This document shows, piece by piece, positions 16,498 to 24,482 of a stretch of DNA of 41,724 nucleotides. The stretch is from NCBI GenBank assembly GCA_015056585.1, contig SVFZ01000033.1:1-41724 (forward strand), written 5' to 3'. How positions within the stretch are numbered: position 1 is the first letter of the stretch; every line of letters starts with the position of its first letter. Origin of the DNA: Butyrivibrio sp. (lineage in GTDB: Bacteria > Bacillota > Clostridia > Lachnospirales > Lachnospiraceae). The position numbers and the translations under genes were made by a program. The notes under the pieces are model-generated. The model saw nothing but the letters and a program-made list of their open reading frames with translations, was not told the DNA's origin and did no database searches.

Positions 16498-17418
16498 ATG
16501 CTTCACATCAAGAATTTGGATGAAGGTCTGGAACTGTTTAAGGCACTTGGTTCAGATGTTCGCGTAGAGATAATTAAGATTCTGATCAAGGAAAGCGGCA
16601 TGAATATGAACGAACTTGCCAGTCGCTTAAAGATCACTAACGGTGCATTGACGAGTCACATACGCAAGCTTGAAGAGTGCGGCATTGTTACTGTTTCAGC
16701 GGAGGCATCCGGACACGGCAATCAGAAAGTCTGCTCTGTCAATCTTGACAAGATACTTATAGATATTCAGGATGCTCCAAAGGCGGAGAATGTGTATACC
16801 GCAGACATCAAGGTCGGGCTCTTTAATAATTACGAGGTCTTTCCTACCTGTGGTCTTGCTTCCAGCAAAAAGCTCATAGGTGAAGTTGACGACACAAGGT
16901 ATTTTTCACACCCTGACAGATATGATGCGGATATTTTATGGTTTACCCGTGGTTATGTGGAGTATGCAATCCCTAATTTTATTCCGTACAACCAGAGGAT
17001 AGATGAGATCTGTATTTCAGCGGAGCTCAGCTCCGAGGCTCCGGGAGTTAATAATGTATGGCCCTCGGATATTTACTTTTATCTAAACGAAACATTGCTT
17101 GGTACCTGGGTTTCACCGGGGGACTTCGGCGATGTAAAGGGCATTTTTACACCCGATTGGTGGTTCCCTAACTGGAATCAATATGGTATGCTCAAAATGC
17201 TGGTCATTAATCATAAGGGAACCTACATAGATGGACTTAAGATATCGGATATCACCATTGATCAGTTTGGCTTAACTTCCAAGAGCAGCATCAAGTTCAA
17301 ACTTGAAGTTCCGGAAAATGCTGAACATGTAGGAGGCCTGACTATTTTTGGAAAGGGTTTTGGAAACTACAATCAGGATATCAATGTAAAGATTGCCTAC
17401 AGCCCGATTGAGCAATAA
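16498..17418 (+). CDS. ArsR-like winged-helix regulator with large C-terminal domain
   Basis: A 306-residue protein. The N-terminal ~85 residues are an ArsR-like winged helix (LGSDVRVEIIKILIKESGMNMNELASRLKITNGALTSHIRKLEECGIV). The remaining ~215 residues are rich in aromatic and beta-prone residues (ADILWFTRGYVEYAIPNFIPYNQRIDEICISAEL, TPDWWFPNWNQYG), unlike ordinary ArsR metal sensors of ~100 residues, and resemble a beta-sandwich ligand-binding domain. No metal-binding CxC motif is seen near the helix. The ligand is unknown; the aromatics would suit a carbohydrate. AGAAGGGG precedes the ATG. The GTPase gene starts three bases after its stop, indicating co-transcription and probably translational coupling. 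Confidence 0.82.
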   Translation: MLHIKNLDEGLELFKALGSDVRVEIIKILIKESGMNMNELASRLKITNGALTSHIRKLEECGIVTVSAEASGHGNQKVCSVNLDKILIDIQDAPKAENVYTADIKVGLFNNYEVFPTCGLASSKKLIGEVDDTRYFSHPDRYDADILWFTRGYVEYAIPNFIPYNQRIDEICISAELSSEAPGVNNVWPSDIYFYLNETLLGTWVSPGDFGDVKGIFTPDWWFPNWNQYGMLKMLVINHKGTYIDGLKISDITIDQFGLTSKSSIKFKLEVPENAEHVGGLTIFGKGFGNYNQDINVKIAYSPIEQ

Positions 17419-17421
17419 TTC

Positions 17422-20154
17422 ATGAGCAAAAATGTTACGATAGGAATTCTGGCGCATGTAGACGCCGGTAAAACTACACTTTCCGAGGCAATTTTATACA
17501 CTTCGGGAACTATAAGAAATCTGGGCCGGGTGGATCACAAGGATGCTTTTCTTGACACGTATGAGCTTGAGAGATCCCGCGGCATCACTATATTTTCAAA
17601 GCAGGCGCTGTTTGATTATAACGGCGCCTCATATACTCTTTTGGATACTCCGGGACATTCGGACTTTTCGCCCGAGATGGAGCGCACACTGCAGGTTCTT
17701 GATGCAGCAGTGCTTATCATAAGCGCTGCTGACGGAGTTACCAGTCAGGTCAAGCTTTTATGGAAGCTTCTTGATCACTACAAAATTCCGGTTTTTATTT
17801 TTGTCAATAAAATGGATCAGCCCGGTGCAGACAAGGCCGGGATAATGGATGCTCTGTCAAAAGAGCTGTCTAAAGCCTGCATCTGTTTTGATAGGGACTT
17901 TAAAGATCCGGAGTTTCAGGAGGAACTGGTAGTTTGTGAAGAAGAGCTTCTTGCAGGATTTCTCGATGGCAGGGCTGTCTCTGATGAAGACGCAAAAAGA
18001 CTTATAAACAGCAGACTGTGCTTTCCTGTTATTTTCGGTTCGGCGCTTAAGCTTGAGGGTGTGGAAAAGCTCCTTGAGGTGCTGTCCGCGTATTCATGTG
18101 ACTGCACAAAAAAGGACAATGCACACTCAGTGGACAATAAGAATGATTTTGCTGCGAGAGTCTTTAAAATAAGCCGTGACCCACAGGGAGTTCGACTTAC
18201 TCACATCAAAGTTCTTGGAGGCTCAGTAAAAGTCAGAGACCTCATCGGCAGTGAAAAAGTTGATCAGATAAGGCTCTACAACGGTGAAAAATATACTCCG
18301 CTGCAGGAAGCGACTAAAGGAATGGTAGTTGCGATAACGGGACTTTTGGATTCAAGACCCGGAGAGGGACTGGGGACACTGTCCGGCACACAGGTTTCAG
18401 AGGTTGTGCAGCCCATTCTTTCCTGTTCCCTTATCCTTCCGGAGGATGTGGATACCTTAAGCTTTTACAGGAAACTAAAGGCTTTAGAGGAAGAAGAACC
18501 CATGCTCCTTATAAACTATCATGAGTCTTCAAAGACAATTGAAGTTCAGGTTATGGGCAAGGTTCAGCAGGAGATTTTAAAGCACCTTATCATGACAAGA
18601 CTGGGGATAGAAGTTTCTTTTGGCCCTGGACATATCGTATATAAGGAAACGATAACCGGTGCTGTAGAGGGCGTAGGCCACTTTGAGCCTTTAAGGCATT
18701 ATGCGGAGGTTCACCTTCTGCTTGAGCCCACAGAGCCGGGAAGCGGTATATCTTTTGGCAATGCATGTCACACAGATGATCTGGCGCTGAACTGGCAGAG
18801 GCTTATACTTACGCATCTTCAAGAAAAAAAGCACTTGGGAGTCCTTACGGGATCTGAGATAACAGATATAAAGATCACACTTTTGACGGGAAGAGCCCAC
18901 GAGAAACATACGGAGGGCGGAGATTTCAGGCAGGCCACTTATCGTGCAATCCGTCAGGGACTTATGATGGCGGATTCGGTTCTTTTGGAGCCTGTATTTG
19001 AATACAGGATTGAGGTGCCGGAGCAAAGTGTCGGTAGAGTCTTAAGTGATATGCAGCGCATGAACGGAACGGTTTCTTTGCCCGATCTTGAAAACGGAAA
19101 GTCCGTGATAACAGGAACAGTGCCGGCTGCATGCCTCTTGGATTACGCAAGTGAGTTGTCTTCCTTTACTCATGGGGAAGGCAGTATATCCACTACGCTA
19201 AGTGGTTATGCGCCCTGCCATAATACGGAAGAAGTCCTTGAAAGTATGCAGTATTATCCGGAGCTTGACAATGACAACCCCGCATCCAGCGTATTTTGTT
19301 CACACGGCGCAGGCACCATTATCCCGTGGGATGAAGTTCGAAACTACATGCACCTTGACACCGGATGGAGACCGGAGGGGGGAACTAAGGTAAAGACAGA
19401 TCTGATCGACAACATCGATATGGAGGCTTTAAAAAAGCTTCAGGCAAAGAGCACAAGAAAGCAGGAAGATGAAAGGTCTTTTGCCGAGATTGACAGAGAT
19501 TTAAGGTTTACGGAAAACGAGCTAAAGGACATATTCGAAAGAACCTACGGCACTATAAAGCCCAGGTACGTTGAGACTGAGGAGGACAGGCGAAGGTACG
19601 CTTTGCAGGATGCAAAAAGAGAAAGAGAAAAAGCTATAGCTGCAGGACTTATTGAAGAACCTGAAGGGCAGGAAATAACTCTTTCTGCGAAAAAACAGAG
19701 CGGCAAAAAGGAACAGCGCCTTATAGAGAGGCAAAAGGAATATCTGCTGGTTGACGGATACAACGTTATCTATGCTTCTGACAGGCTAAAGAGCCTTGCA
19801 GTCACAGATCTTAAGGCTGCAAGAGATCTGCTGGTGGATATTCTGATAAACTTTCAGGGTTACCGGAGAGAAAACGTAATCTTGGTTTTTGATGCCTACA
19901 AGGTTCCCGGCGGAATAGAGCATATGGAGGAGAGAGCAGGTCTTACGATCATCTATACCAAAGAGGCTGAGACTGCGGATCAGTATATAGAAAAAGCAGC
20001 TCATGAGATAGGCAAAAAATACAGGGTAACGGTTGCCACCTCCGATGCCATAGAACAGGTGATCGTCATGAGCAGCGGCGCAATCAGGCTTTCAGCAAGG
20101 GACTTTTGGGCTGAGATTGAACGCACCAATGAAATGATCAGGGAGCATTTGTAA
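17422..20154 (+). CDS. TetM-like ribosomal GTPase fused to YacP/Rae1 NYN ribonuclease
   Basis: A 910-residue two-part protein. Residues 1 to ~650 are an EF-G/TetM-like translational GTPase: AHVDAGKTT (G1), RGITIFSK (G2), DTPGHSDF (G3), NKMD (G4), then domains II-V. The domain-IV tip reads GRAHEKHTEGGDF instead of the Tet(M) YSPVSTPADF, keeping an EF-G-like His. A charged helical linker of ~110 residues follows. Residues ~773-905 are a YacP/DUF901 NYN domain (EYLLVDGYNVIYASDRL, ILVFDAYK, TADQYIEK, VATSDAIEQ), the family of Bacillus Rae1, which cuts mRNA in the ribosomal A site. A joint ribosome-rescue or surveillance role is inferred; tetracycline protection is possible. No separate ribosome site: coupled to the preceding regulator. 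Confidence 0.9.
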   Translation: MSKNVTIGILAHVDAGKTTLSEAILYTSGTIRNLGRVDHKDAFLDTYELERSRGITIFSKQALFDYNGASYTLLDTPGHSDFSPEMERTLQVLDAAVLIISAADGVTSQVKLLWKLLDHYKIPVFIFVNKMDQPGADKAGIMDALSKELSKACICFDRDFKDPEFQEELVVCEEELLAGFLDGRAVSDEDAKRLINSRLCFPVIFGSALKLEGVEKLLEVLSAYSCDCTKKDNAHSVDNKNDFAARVFKISRDPQGVRLTHIKVLGGSVKVRDLIGSEKVDQIRLYNGEKYTPLQEATKGMVVAITGLLDSRPGEGLGTLSGTQVSEVVQPILSCSLILPEDVDTLSFYRKLKALEEEEPMLLINYHESSKTIEVQVMGKVQQEILKHLIMTRLGIEVSFGPGHIVYKETITGAVEGVGHFEPLRHYAEVHLLLEPTEPGSGISFGNACHTDDLALNWQRLILTHLQEKKHLGVLTGSEITDIKITLLTGRAHEKHTEGGDFRQATYRAIRQGLMMADSVLLEPVFEYRIEVPEQSVGRVLSDMQRMNGTVSLPDLENGKSVITGTVPAACLLDYASELSSFTHGEGSISTTLSGYAPCHNTEEVLESMQYYPELDNDNPASSVFCSHGAGTIIPWDEVRNYMHLDTGWRPEGGTKVKTDLIDNIDMEALKKLQAKSTRKQEDERSFAEIDRDLRFTENELKDIFERTYGTIKPRYVETEEDRRRYALQDAKREREKAIAAGLIEEPEGQEITLSAKKQSGKKEQRLIERQKEYLLVDGYNVIYASDRLKSLAVTDLKAARDLLVDILINFQGYRRENVILVFDAYKVPGGIEHMEERAGLTIIYTKEAETADQYIEKAAHEIGKKYRVTVATSDAIEQVIVMSSGAIRLSARDFWAEIERTNEMIREHL

Positions 20155-20215
20155 AATGAAATACAATGAATATGGAAAGCTTTTTGCCGGTAATAGGTCT
20201 TTTTAACAAAGCAGA

Positions 20216-20244
20216 TTGTATTTACTTTATTGTTGCTGTAATAT
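20216..20244 (+). promoter_or_regulatory. Possible promoter of the GT26 gene
   Basis: TTGTAT and TAATAT are 17 bases apart in an AT-rich gap 62 bases after the GTPase stop. Each hexamer has two mismatches or fewer. Moderate candidate only. Confidence 0.45.
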
Positions 20245-20314
20245 TATGTAGTATGTCATGTTGGGAAATACTGCTAAAGTCCCGCATGTTTTTAGAATTA
20301 TTAAAGGTAACACA

Positions 20315-21757
20315 ATGAATCGATTACAAAAAATAAGATATCCAATTAAACGTGTATATATGCTGGACATATTTGCACTTATCTGCGCCTTTTTTGCCGC
20401 GATGTTTATCAGGTACAGGGCTGAGGTTTTGGATTGGAACGAGATAATCGGCGGATTTTACATGAATATCTTCGTTATCGTGGTTCTGGTTCAGATTGGA
20501 ACTCTTTTAGCCTATGATGCCAAGAGGGCTCCGATATTTGTGCTTGATCCTGTGGAGATATTTATTAACACATTTAAAAGTAAGATTTTCTTTCTGTGTA
20601 TTTTTATTTTATATCTTTTTCTGACCGATAAGGCAGCGACGGTATCCAGAATAGTTGTAACAGCTCTGGTGGTGCTTGATTTCCTGTTCGATTATGTTTT
20701 TAGAATGATCTACAGAAGGATATACAATTCCTCACATACTTTCAATGCGGATATAAAGGTTATTCATTTAAGAACTCCGTTCCCGTCAAATGAAGAACTT
20801 CTTGGTATGCTCAGAAAGAGAGAGGCGGTTGAAGCCGTGGAAGTGCTTATACATCAGAAGGGCGCCACGGATGAGGAAATAAGGAGAGTTACGGATGCTG
20901 CTGTCAGTGCAGGCGTTCGTGTTTACTCAACTCTTGATAACCTGGGCTATGAGGTAAAAGAGGGTATTTCATCAACGGTCAGTGGCTATCTTGCTATTCC
21001 TCTTGCTATCAGGAAAAAGAAATACGAGCTTTTCGGAGTTAAGTATTCTGTCAGCAAAACAGAGGAAGCCGTGCTTCATGTGATAAGACATATCCGTGAA
21101 CTTTCCGGCAATTACATCTGTTTTTCAAACGTTCATACAACAGTAATGGCAAAAGAAAATCCGGACTACAGGGATGTTCTTAACGGTGCAGCCTTTGTTT
21201 TTCCGGATGGTAAACCGATTGTTGCAAGGCAGCTGTCAAGAGGCTTTATAGGAGCCGAGAGAGTGGCCGGTCCTGATTTTATGGCTCACATGTTCAGAGA
21301 CACCAAGGACGGCAAGGTTACTCATTATTTCTATGGGGCGTCGCAAAAGACACTGGATGCCCTTAAAGAAAATCTTGAGAAGAAGTATCCGGGAATTGTT
21401 ATCAAGGGCATGTATTCGCCGCCTTTCAGAGATCTTACAAAAGAGGAAAAAGAGGCGGATATAAAGCGTATAAATGACGCAGGAGCAGACATTGTGTGGA
21501 TAGGCCTTGGCGCACCAAAGCAGGAAAAGTGGATGGCCGAAAACAAGGGTAAAATTCACGGTGTGATGATGGGTGTTGGAGCCGGCTTTGATTTCCACGC
21601 AGGTACCATAAAAAGAGCTCCGGAATGGATACAGAAGATCGGATTTGAATGGCTTTACAGACTCTTCCAGGATCCGGGCAGGCTCATCAGACGCTATGCG
21701 ATCACCAACGCCAAGTATTTCTTCTATTTAACACTTGAGAAACTCAAATTAGGATGA
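20315..21757 (+). CDS. GT26 (WecG/TagA/CpsF) glycosyltransferase fused to a membrane module
   Basis: A 480-residue protein. The first ~140 residues hold four hydrophobic segments (YMLDIFALICAFFAAMFI, FVIVVLVQIGTLLAY, FFLCIFILYLFL, VVTALVVLDFLFDYVF). Next comes a ~70-residue Rossmann-like segment (IKVIHLRTPFPSNEELLGML to GVRVYSTLDNLGYEV), reminiscent of the N-terminal part of WbaP-like phosphoglycosyl transferases. The C-terminal ~230 residues are GT26: FPDGKPIVARQLSRG, AERVAGPDF, WIGLGAPKQEKWM, GVGAGFDFHAGTIKRAPEWIQ. GT26 enzymes add the second sugar to a polyprenyl-diphosphate-linked sugar in wall-polymer or capsule synthesis. No phosphoglycosyl-transferase catalytic domain is present. The start at 20315 follows AAAGG; the ATG at 20258 has no ribosome site. 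Confidence 0.88.
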   Translation: MNRLQKIRYPIKRVYMLDIFALICAFFAAMFIRYRAEVLDWNEIIGGFYMNIFVIVVLVQIGTLLAYDAKRAPIFVLDPVEIFINTFKSKIFFLCIFILYLFLTDKAATVSRIVVTALVVLDFLFDYVFRMIYRRIYNSSHTFNADIKVIHLRTPFPSNEELLGMLRKREAVEAVEVLIHQKGATDEEIRRVTDAAVSAGVRVYSTLDNLGYEVKEGISSTVSGYLAIPLAIRKKKYELFGVKYSVSKTEEAVLHVIRHIRELSGNYICFSNVHTTVMAKENPDYRDVLNGAAFVFPDGKPIVARQLSRGFIGAERVAGPDFMAHMFRDTKDGKVTHYFYGASQKTLDALKENLEKKYPGIVIKGMYSPPFRDLTKEEKEADIKRINDAGADIVWIGLGAPKQEKWMAENKGKIHGVMMGVGAGFDFHAGTIKRAPEWIQKIGFEWLYRLFQDPGRLIRRYAITNAKYFFYLTLEKLKLG

Positions 21758-21763
21758 TAAAAT
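21735..21763 (+). promoter_or_regulatory. Probable leuS promoter inside a terminator
   Basis: TTGAGA (21735-21740) and TAAAAT (21758-21763) are 17 bases apart, each one mismatch from consensus. The predicted start, near 21770, lies within the 5' arm of the hairpin at 21759-21828. Confidence 0.65.
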
Positions 21764-21828
21764 CTTGTAGTATCTATACATTCCTGAACTTAATGTTGGG
21801 GAATGCACGGATATTACAAGATTTTTTT
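21759..21828 (+). terminator. Long hairpin terminator before leuS
   Basis: Bases 21763-21774 pair with 21810-21821 (one G-U), extended by A-T pairs, and are followed by seven T. The loop holds a further hairpin, the third copy of the 27-bp palindrome. The T-run ends ten bases before the leuS AGAAGGAG. It most likely ends transcripts of the GT26 gene. Confidence 0.75.
21779..21805. repeat. 27-bp palindrome, copy 3 of 3
   Basis: Left arm CATTCCTGAACTT and right arm ATGTTGGGGAATG. It shares ATGTTNRRGAATG half-sites with 266-292 and 6397-6423, and here forms the apical hairpin of the terminator before leuS. Confidence 0.65.
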
Positions 21829-21847
21829 GTTTTAGAAGGAGCAGAGT

Positions 21848-24277
21848 ATGTCAGAAGTATATAACCATCATGCGATTGAGAAAAAATGGCAGGAGTACTG
21901 GGAAGAGCACGATACATTTAAGACTGATGTCTGGGATTTTAGTAAGCCCAAGTATTATGCTCTGGATATGTTTCCGTATCCCTCAGGAGTAGGTCTACAT
22001 GCCGGTCATCCTGAAGGCTATACTGCTACTGATATTATGTCACGTATGAAGCGTATGCAGGGCTATAATGTTTTGCATCCAATGGGCTATGACTCTTTTG
22101 GACTTCCTGCTGAGCAGTATGCTGTTACAACAGGTAATCATCCTGCAGGCTTCACACAGAAGAATATAGAGACATTTTCCAAGCAGCTCAAAGAGCTTGG
22201 TTTTGATTATGACTGGTCCAAGATGATCGCCACAAGTGATCCCAAGTTTTACAAGTGGACACAGTGGATCTTCAAGAAATTATACGAGGCAGGTTATGCC
22301 AAGCATATTGATATGCCTGTTAACTGGTGCGAGGAGCTTGGAACAGTTCTTTCAAACGATGAAGTTATCGACGGCAAGTCAGAGCGTGGCGGATACCCTG
22401 TTGTCAAGAAGATGATGAAGCAGTGGGTTATTGACCAGCAGGCTTTTGCCGAGGAACTTCTTGACGGACTTAATGAGATTGACTGGCCTGAGTCTACCAA
22501 GGAGATTCAGCGCAACTGGATCGGTAAGTCAACAGGTGTTGAAGTTGACTTTAAGATTGTTGGTGGCGGCGAATTTTCAATATTCACAACATGTATAGAG
22601 ACTATTTACGGTATTACCTTTATGGTACTTGCACCCGACGGAGATATTGTAAAGGGACTTTTGGATCGCGTTGAGAATCGCGAGGAAGTACAGGCCTATA
22701 TCGATGAGACGCTCAAGAAGAACGATCTTGACCGTACAGACCTCAACAAGACCAAGTCAGGATGTCCTCTTAAGGGAATTTATGCGATCAATCCTGTAAA
22801 CGGCAAAGAAGTACCTCTTTTCATCGGTGACTTCGTTCTTGCAAGCTATGGTACAGGTGCTGTTATGGCTGTACCTACTCATGATCAGAGAGACTTTGAG
22901 TACGCTGAGGTTCATGGACTTCCGCTTATTCAGGTTATCAATAACACTGAGGGAACAATTGACGTTACGCAGCACGCGTTTGAGAAGCAGGATTATCTTG
23001 GCAAGGGCTGCATCCTTGTAAATTCCGAGGAGTTTAACGGACTTACGGTTGAGGAAGCCAAGAAAGCTATTACCAAGAAGCTTGTGGATATGGGCGTTGC
23101 CAGAGAGAAGGTCAACTATCACTTCCGTGAGTGGATCTTTGCAAGACAGCGTTATTGGGGCGAGCCTGTTCCTTGTGTTTACAAGGAAGATGGCAGCATT
23201 GTATTCCTTGATGACAGTGAGCTTCCTGTTGTTTTGCCTGAGCTTGAGGACTACAAGGGTAAAAACGGTAAGGCTCCTCTCGAAAATGCTACAGAGTGGA
23301 AGACCTATGACAAGAACGGACTTAAGGGCACAAGAGAGACTTCAACCATGCCCGGAAGTGCAGGTTCTTCATGGTATTACCTTCGTTATATCGATCCTGA
23401 CAACGACAAAGAATTTGCAAATCAGGAGCTTTTAAAGCACTGGATGCCTGTTGACCTCTATGTGGGCGGACCTGAGCATGCAGTAGGACATCTGTTATAT
23501 TCACGTATTTGGAACAGATTCCTTTACAACAACGGACTTTCTCCTGTTAAGGAGCCATTCAAGAAGCTTGTTCATCAGGGCATGATCCTTGGTGAGAACG
23601 GCATCAAGATGGGTAAGCGTTTCCCTGAGTTTGTTGTTAATACAAGTGATATTGTCCGTGATTACGGCGCAGATACATTGAGACTTTATGAGATGTTCAT
23701 GGGACCTCTTGAAGTTTCAAAGCCTTGGAATTCCAATAACGTAACCGGAGCCAGAAAGTTCATCAACCGTGTATATACATTCTTTACAGATGCGAAGAAC
23801 ATAACTGATGAGAACAACGGACATCTTGAGAAAGTTTATCATCAGACTGTAAAGAAGGTCACAAACGACTTTGAGGTACTTGGCTTTAACACAGCGATCG
23901 CTCAGATGATGATCTTTGTAAACGCTGTTTACAAAGAGGGTTCTTGCCCCAGAGAGTATGCAGAGAACTTCATTAAGATGCTTTCCTGCATCTGCCCTCA
24001 TGTGGGAGAGGAAATCTGGCAGCTTCTCGGACATGACAATACAATCGCTTTTGAGCCATGGCCAACCTATGACGAGTCCAAGTGCGTAGAGGATACAGTA
24101 GAGATTGCTGTACAGATCAACGGCAAGGTTAAGGCTACACTCGAGATCGACAAGAACGAGGATAAAGACACAGTCATTGCAAAGGGCAAGGAGCTTATCG
24201 CAGACAAGCTTGAAGGCAAGAACGTGGTAAAAGAGATTTATGTTCCGGGACGTATCGTGAACATAGTAGTTAAGTAA
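21848..24277 (+). CDS. leuS: Leucyl-tRNA synthetase
   Basis: An 809-residue class I synthetase of normal length, charging tRNA-Leu with leucine. The HIGH signature is HAGH (51-54), the zinc/insertion region contains VNWCEELGTVLSNDEV, and the anticodon-binding and C-terminal domains are complete. Two key motifs are unusual. The editing threonine-rich motif normally TTRPDT reads TTCIET (247-252), losing Arg and Asp but keeping Thr252; the editing Asp in GTGAVMAVPTHDQRD is kept. The KMSKS loop reads KMGKR (587-591). AGAAGGAG precedes the ATG. Unlike many Firmicute leuS genes there is no T-box leader. Flanking genes are unrelated. Confidence 0.96.
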   Translation: MSEVYNHHAIEKKWQEYWEEHDTFKTDVWDFSKPKYYALDMFPYPSGVGLHAGHPEGYTATDIMSRMKRMQGYNVLHPMGYDSFGLPAEQYAVTTGNHPAGFTQKNIETFSKQLKELGFDYDWSKMIATSDPKFYKWTQWIFKKLYEAGYAKHIDMPVNWCEELGTVLSNDEVIDGKSERGGYPVVKKMMKQWVIDQQAFAEELLDGLNEIDWPESTKEIQRNWIGKSTGVEVDFKIVGGGEFSIFTTCIETIYGITFMVLAPDGDIVKGLLDRVENREEVQAYIDETLKKNDLDRTDLNKTKSGCPLKGIYAINPVNGKEVPLFIGDFVLASYGTGAVMAVPTHDQRDFEYAEVHGLPLIQVINNTEGTIDVTQHAFEKQDYLGKGCILVNSEEFNGLTVEEAKKAITKKLVDMGVAREKVNYHFREWIFARQRYWGEPVPCVYKEDGSIVFLDDSELPVVLPELEDYKGKNGKAPLENATEWKTYDKNGLKGTRETSTMPGSAGSSWYYLRYIDPDNDKEFANQELLKHWMPVDLYVGGPEHAVGHLLYSRIWNRFLYNNGLSPVKEPFKKLVHQGMILGENGIKMGKRFPEFVVNTSDIVRDYGADTLRLYEMFMGPLEVSKPWNSNNVTGARKFINRVYTFFTDAKNITDENNGHLEKVYHQTVKKVTNDFEVLGFNTAIAQMMIFVNAVYKEGSCPREYAENFIKMLSCICPHVGEEIWQLLGHDNTIAFEPWPTYDESKCVEDTVEIAVQINGKVKATLEIDKNEDKDTVIAKGKELIADKLEGKNVVKEIYVPGRIVNIVVK

Positions 24278-24327
24278 GAATAGCCTTTATGCTCAATTTG
24301 CAAAACATTAGTATATTGAATTATGAT

Positions 24328-24358
24328 AAAGAGACCGGATGAATTCCGGCCTCTTTTT
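24328..24358 (+). terminator. Terminator after leuS
   Basis: AAAGAG-A-CCGGA pairs with TCCGG-C-CTCTTT around a five-base loop, with one A-C mismatch, and runs into a T tract. About 50 bases after the leuS stop. Confidence 0.8.
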
Positions 24359-24426
24359 GACTTTTGACCAATTTAGTATTTTTTGTTAAATTTTTAATAA
24401 TTATTTTATAATTAAATACATTATAG

Positions 24427-24432
24427 TATAAT
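24427..24432 (+). promoter_or_regulatory. -10 element of the ABC importer operon
   Basis: A perfect TATAAT lies 51 bases before the ATPase start in a very AT-rich stretch after the leuS terminator. The -35 at 17 bases is poor (TTTTAT), which may mean activator dependence. The remainder of 24359-24482 shows no other structure. Confidence 0.5.
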
Positions 24433-24482
24433 AAAGGGCTGCACGTTAAAAAGCACATATTTTGTTTTATAGGTAGGGAAAA

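Noticed and set aside
17422..20154. Simple acquired tetracycline-resistance gene tet(M)
   Set aside because: The domain-IV tip differs from Tet(M), a 260-residue C-terminal extension is present, base composition matches the neighbours and no mobile-element genes are nearby.
21758..21847. T-box riboswitch before leuS
   Set aside because: The leader is only ~80 bases and lacks the conserved T-box core (AGGGUGGNACCGCG) and a specifier stem.
24427..24482. Catabolite-response element before the ABC importer
   Set aside because: GCACGTTAAAAAGCAC has only loose symmetry and does not match the central CG-spaced consensus.
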